The notes under the pieces: model-generated
What the model was told of the DNA's origin: nothing
The model's input: only the letters and a program-made list of their open reading frames with translations
The model's database searches: none
Position numbers and translations under genes: made by a program
Source: Pseudomonadota bacterium
Lineage (GTDB): Bacteria > Bdellovibrionota_C > UBA2361 > OMII01
NCBI GenBank assembly: GCA_027486155.1
Contig: JAIXPR010000264.1
Span: 1 to 6,485, forward strand
Reading direction: 5' to 3'
Length of the DNA: 6,485 nucleotides
Part shown: positions 5,551 to 6,485 of the stretch, one piece after another
Position numbering within the stretch: position 1 is the first letter of the stretch
How the letters are laid out: each line of letters opens with the position of its first letter

Positions 5551-6485
5551 ATGGACCAGCCTCGACGAGAGCCTACCTCCCACACGCTACTTGAGGTCTC
5601 CTATCCGGAGGCTCTGCCTATTACGGAGAAGCGCCGAGAGATCGTAGAGGCTATCCGAGCGCATCAGGTTATCATCGTCGCGGGAGAGACCGGATCAGGC
5701 AAGACCACCCAGATTCCGAAGATGTGTCTTGAGGCTGGACTTGGTCTGAAGGGGCAGGTTGGCTGCACACAACCTCGGCGAATCGCCGCGCTCTCGGTGT
5801 CTCGTCGTATCGCGGAGGAGCTCAACGTTACATGGGGAGAGGAGGTCGGTTGCAAGATCCGCTTCTCGGACAAGAGCAAGCGGCATACCCGAGTAAAGGT
5901 TATGACCGATGGAATCCTGCTGGCTGAGACTCGTAGCGACCCGCTCCTCTCCGCATATGAGGCTCTCATCATCGATGAAGCTCATGAGCGGTCGCTGAAC
6001 ATCGATTTCCTCCTTGGCTACCTAAAAACGCTCTTATCGAAGCGGCCGGACCTCAAGGTTATCATCACCAGCGCGACGATCGACACGGAGCTCTTCTCGA
6101 AGTCGTTTCATGGAGCTCCGATCTTCGAGGTATCAGGACGGCTCTTTCCGGTAGAGGTCCGCTATCAGCCTCTCGAGGTTGACGGGGACGAGGAGGAACT
6201 CTCCTACGTTGATGGAGCGGTGAATGCGGTCGAGGAGGTTGTGGCCGAATCTCGCGACGGAGATATCCTCGTCTTTATGCCAACGGAGAGGGATATCCGT
6301 GAGTGTTGTGAACGTCTTTCGGGACGGTTCGCGAACGGTATCGAGGTCCTTCCCCTGATGGGAAGTCTCTCAGCAGGGGAGCAGGAGCGGGTCTTTCGTG
6401 TCTCTAACAAGCGAAAGGTTATCGTCTCAACCAACATCGCTGAGACATCTTTGACCCTTCCACGGATCCGCTACGTGATCGATTC
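5551..6485 (+). CDS. hrpA: ATP-dependent RNA helicase HrpA, DEAH box, N-terminal part (3' end outside window)
   Basis: The frame is open to the right edge; 311 codons are visible. Motifs in order are Walker A GETGSGKT (45-52), Ia TQPRRIAA (73-80), TDGILL (119-124), DEAH (142-145), SAT (174-176), motif IV region ILVFMPTERDI (239-249) and motif V STNIAETSLTLP (293-304). Motif VI and the ratchet, OB-fold and C-terminal regions would follow outside the window. E. coli HrpA is about 1300 residues, so roughly a quarter is present. It is a cytosolic NTP-driven helicase, linked in E. coli to mRNA processing and more recently to rescue of stalled or collided ribosomes. ATG 5551 lies close to the conserved domain but has no Shine-Dalgarno. 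ATG 5506 (15 residues more) overlaps the leader ORF stop as ATGA and may be used through coupling. HrpB is excluded less firmly, but the sequence style (MTDGILLAET, ERSLNIDFLLGYL) fits HrpA. Confidence 0.9.
   Translation, partial: MDQPRREPTSHTLLEVSYPEALPITEKRREIVEAIRAHQVIIVAGETGSGKTTQIPKMCLEAGLGLKGQVGCTQPRRIAALSVSRRIAEELNVTWGEEVGCKIRFSDKSKRHTRVKVMTDGILLAETRSDPLLSAYEALIIDEAHERSLNIDFLLGYLKTLLSKRPDLKVIITSATIDTELFSKSFHGAPIFEVSGRLFPVEVRYQPLEVDGDEEELSYVDGAVNAVEEVVAESRDGDILVFMPTERDIRECCERLSGRFANGIEVLPLMGSLSAGEQERVFRVSNKRKVIVSTNIAETSLTLPRIRYVID

Noticed and set aside
5664..5985. Two overlapping minus-strand frames opposite hrpA
   Set aside because: They are antisense to helicase motifs Walker A to DEAH and only reflect codon bias of hrpA.

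Overview
The window looks like chromosomal DNA of a Gram-negative bacterium with moderate to high GC. The signs are Sec signal peptides, a polytopic GT-C type membrane enzyme, a 'host attachment'/baeRF-type protein and an HrpA-type DEAH helicase, a set common in Pseudomonadota and neighbouring phyla. I cannot place it more finely. There is no sign of phage, transposon, CRISPR, tRNA or rRNA.

Layout. (1) 1-1019: two tandem genes for a small secreted protein of unknown function with four cysteines in the full-length copy. The first copy is cut by the left edge. Each is followed by a hairpin and a 10-bp palindrome at similar distances. A 328-nt G-rich stretch between them has no convincing gene. 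(2) 1209-1631, minus: a 140-residue host-attachment (PF10116-like, baeRF-related) protein, divergent from (3) 1809-3329, plus: a B12-binding-fold radical SAM protein with a DUF4080-type C-terminus. The 177-nt gap between them holds a candidate operator. (4) 3391-5247, minus: a membrane protein with GT-C glycosyltransferase hallmarks and a cysteine-containing soluble tail, convergent with the radical SAM gene. (5) 5387-5509, plus: a 40-codon ORF with a strong Shine-Dalgarno, ending Pro-Pro-stop, whose TGA overlaps an ATG in the frame of (6) hrpA, plus, which starts at 5551 (or 5506) and runs off the right edge.

The genes do not form one operon. Apart from the secreted-protein pair and the leader ORF/hrpA pair, neighbours are divergent or convergent. 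The most interesting part is the hrpA leader. It combines a small ORF with a stall-prone C-terminus, two hairpins that compete for the same bases, a short stem followed by five T, and an ATGA junction. HrpA is linked in E. coli to rescue of stalled or collided ribosomes, so a leader that senses translation is an attractive but unproven idea. The second point of interest is the uncharacterised secreted family: over 71 aligned residues the copies keep 60 identical, yet 34 of those 60 use different codons, which points to long purifying selection.
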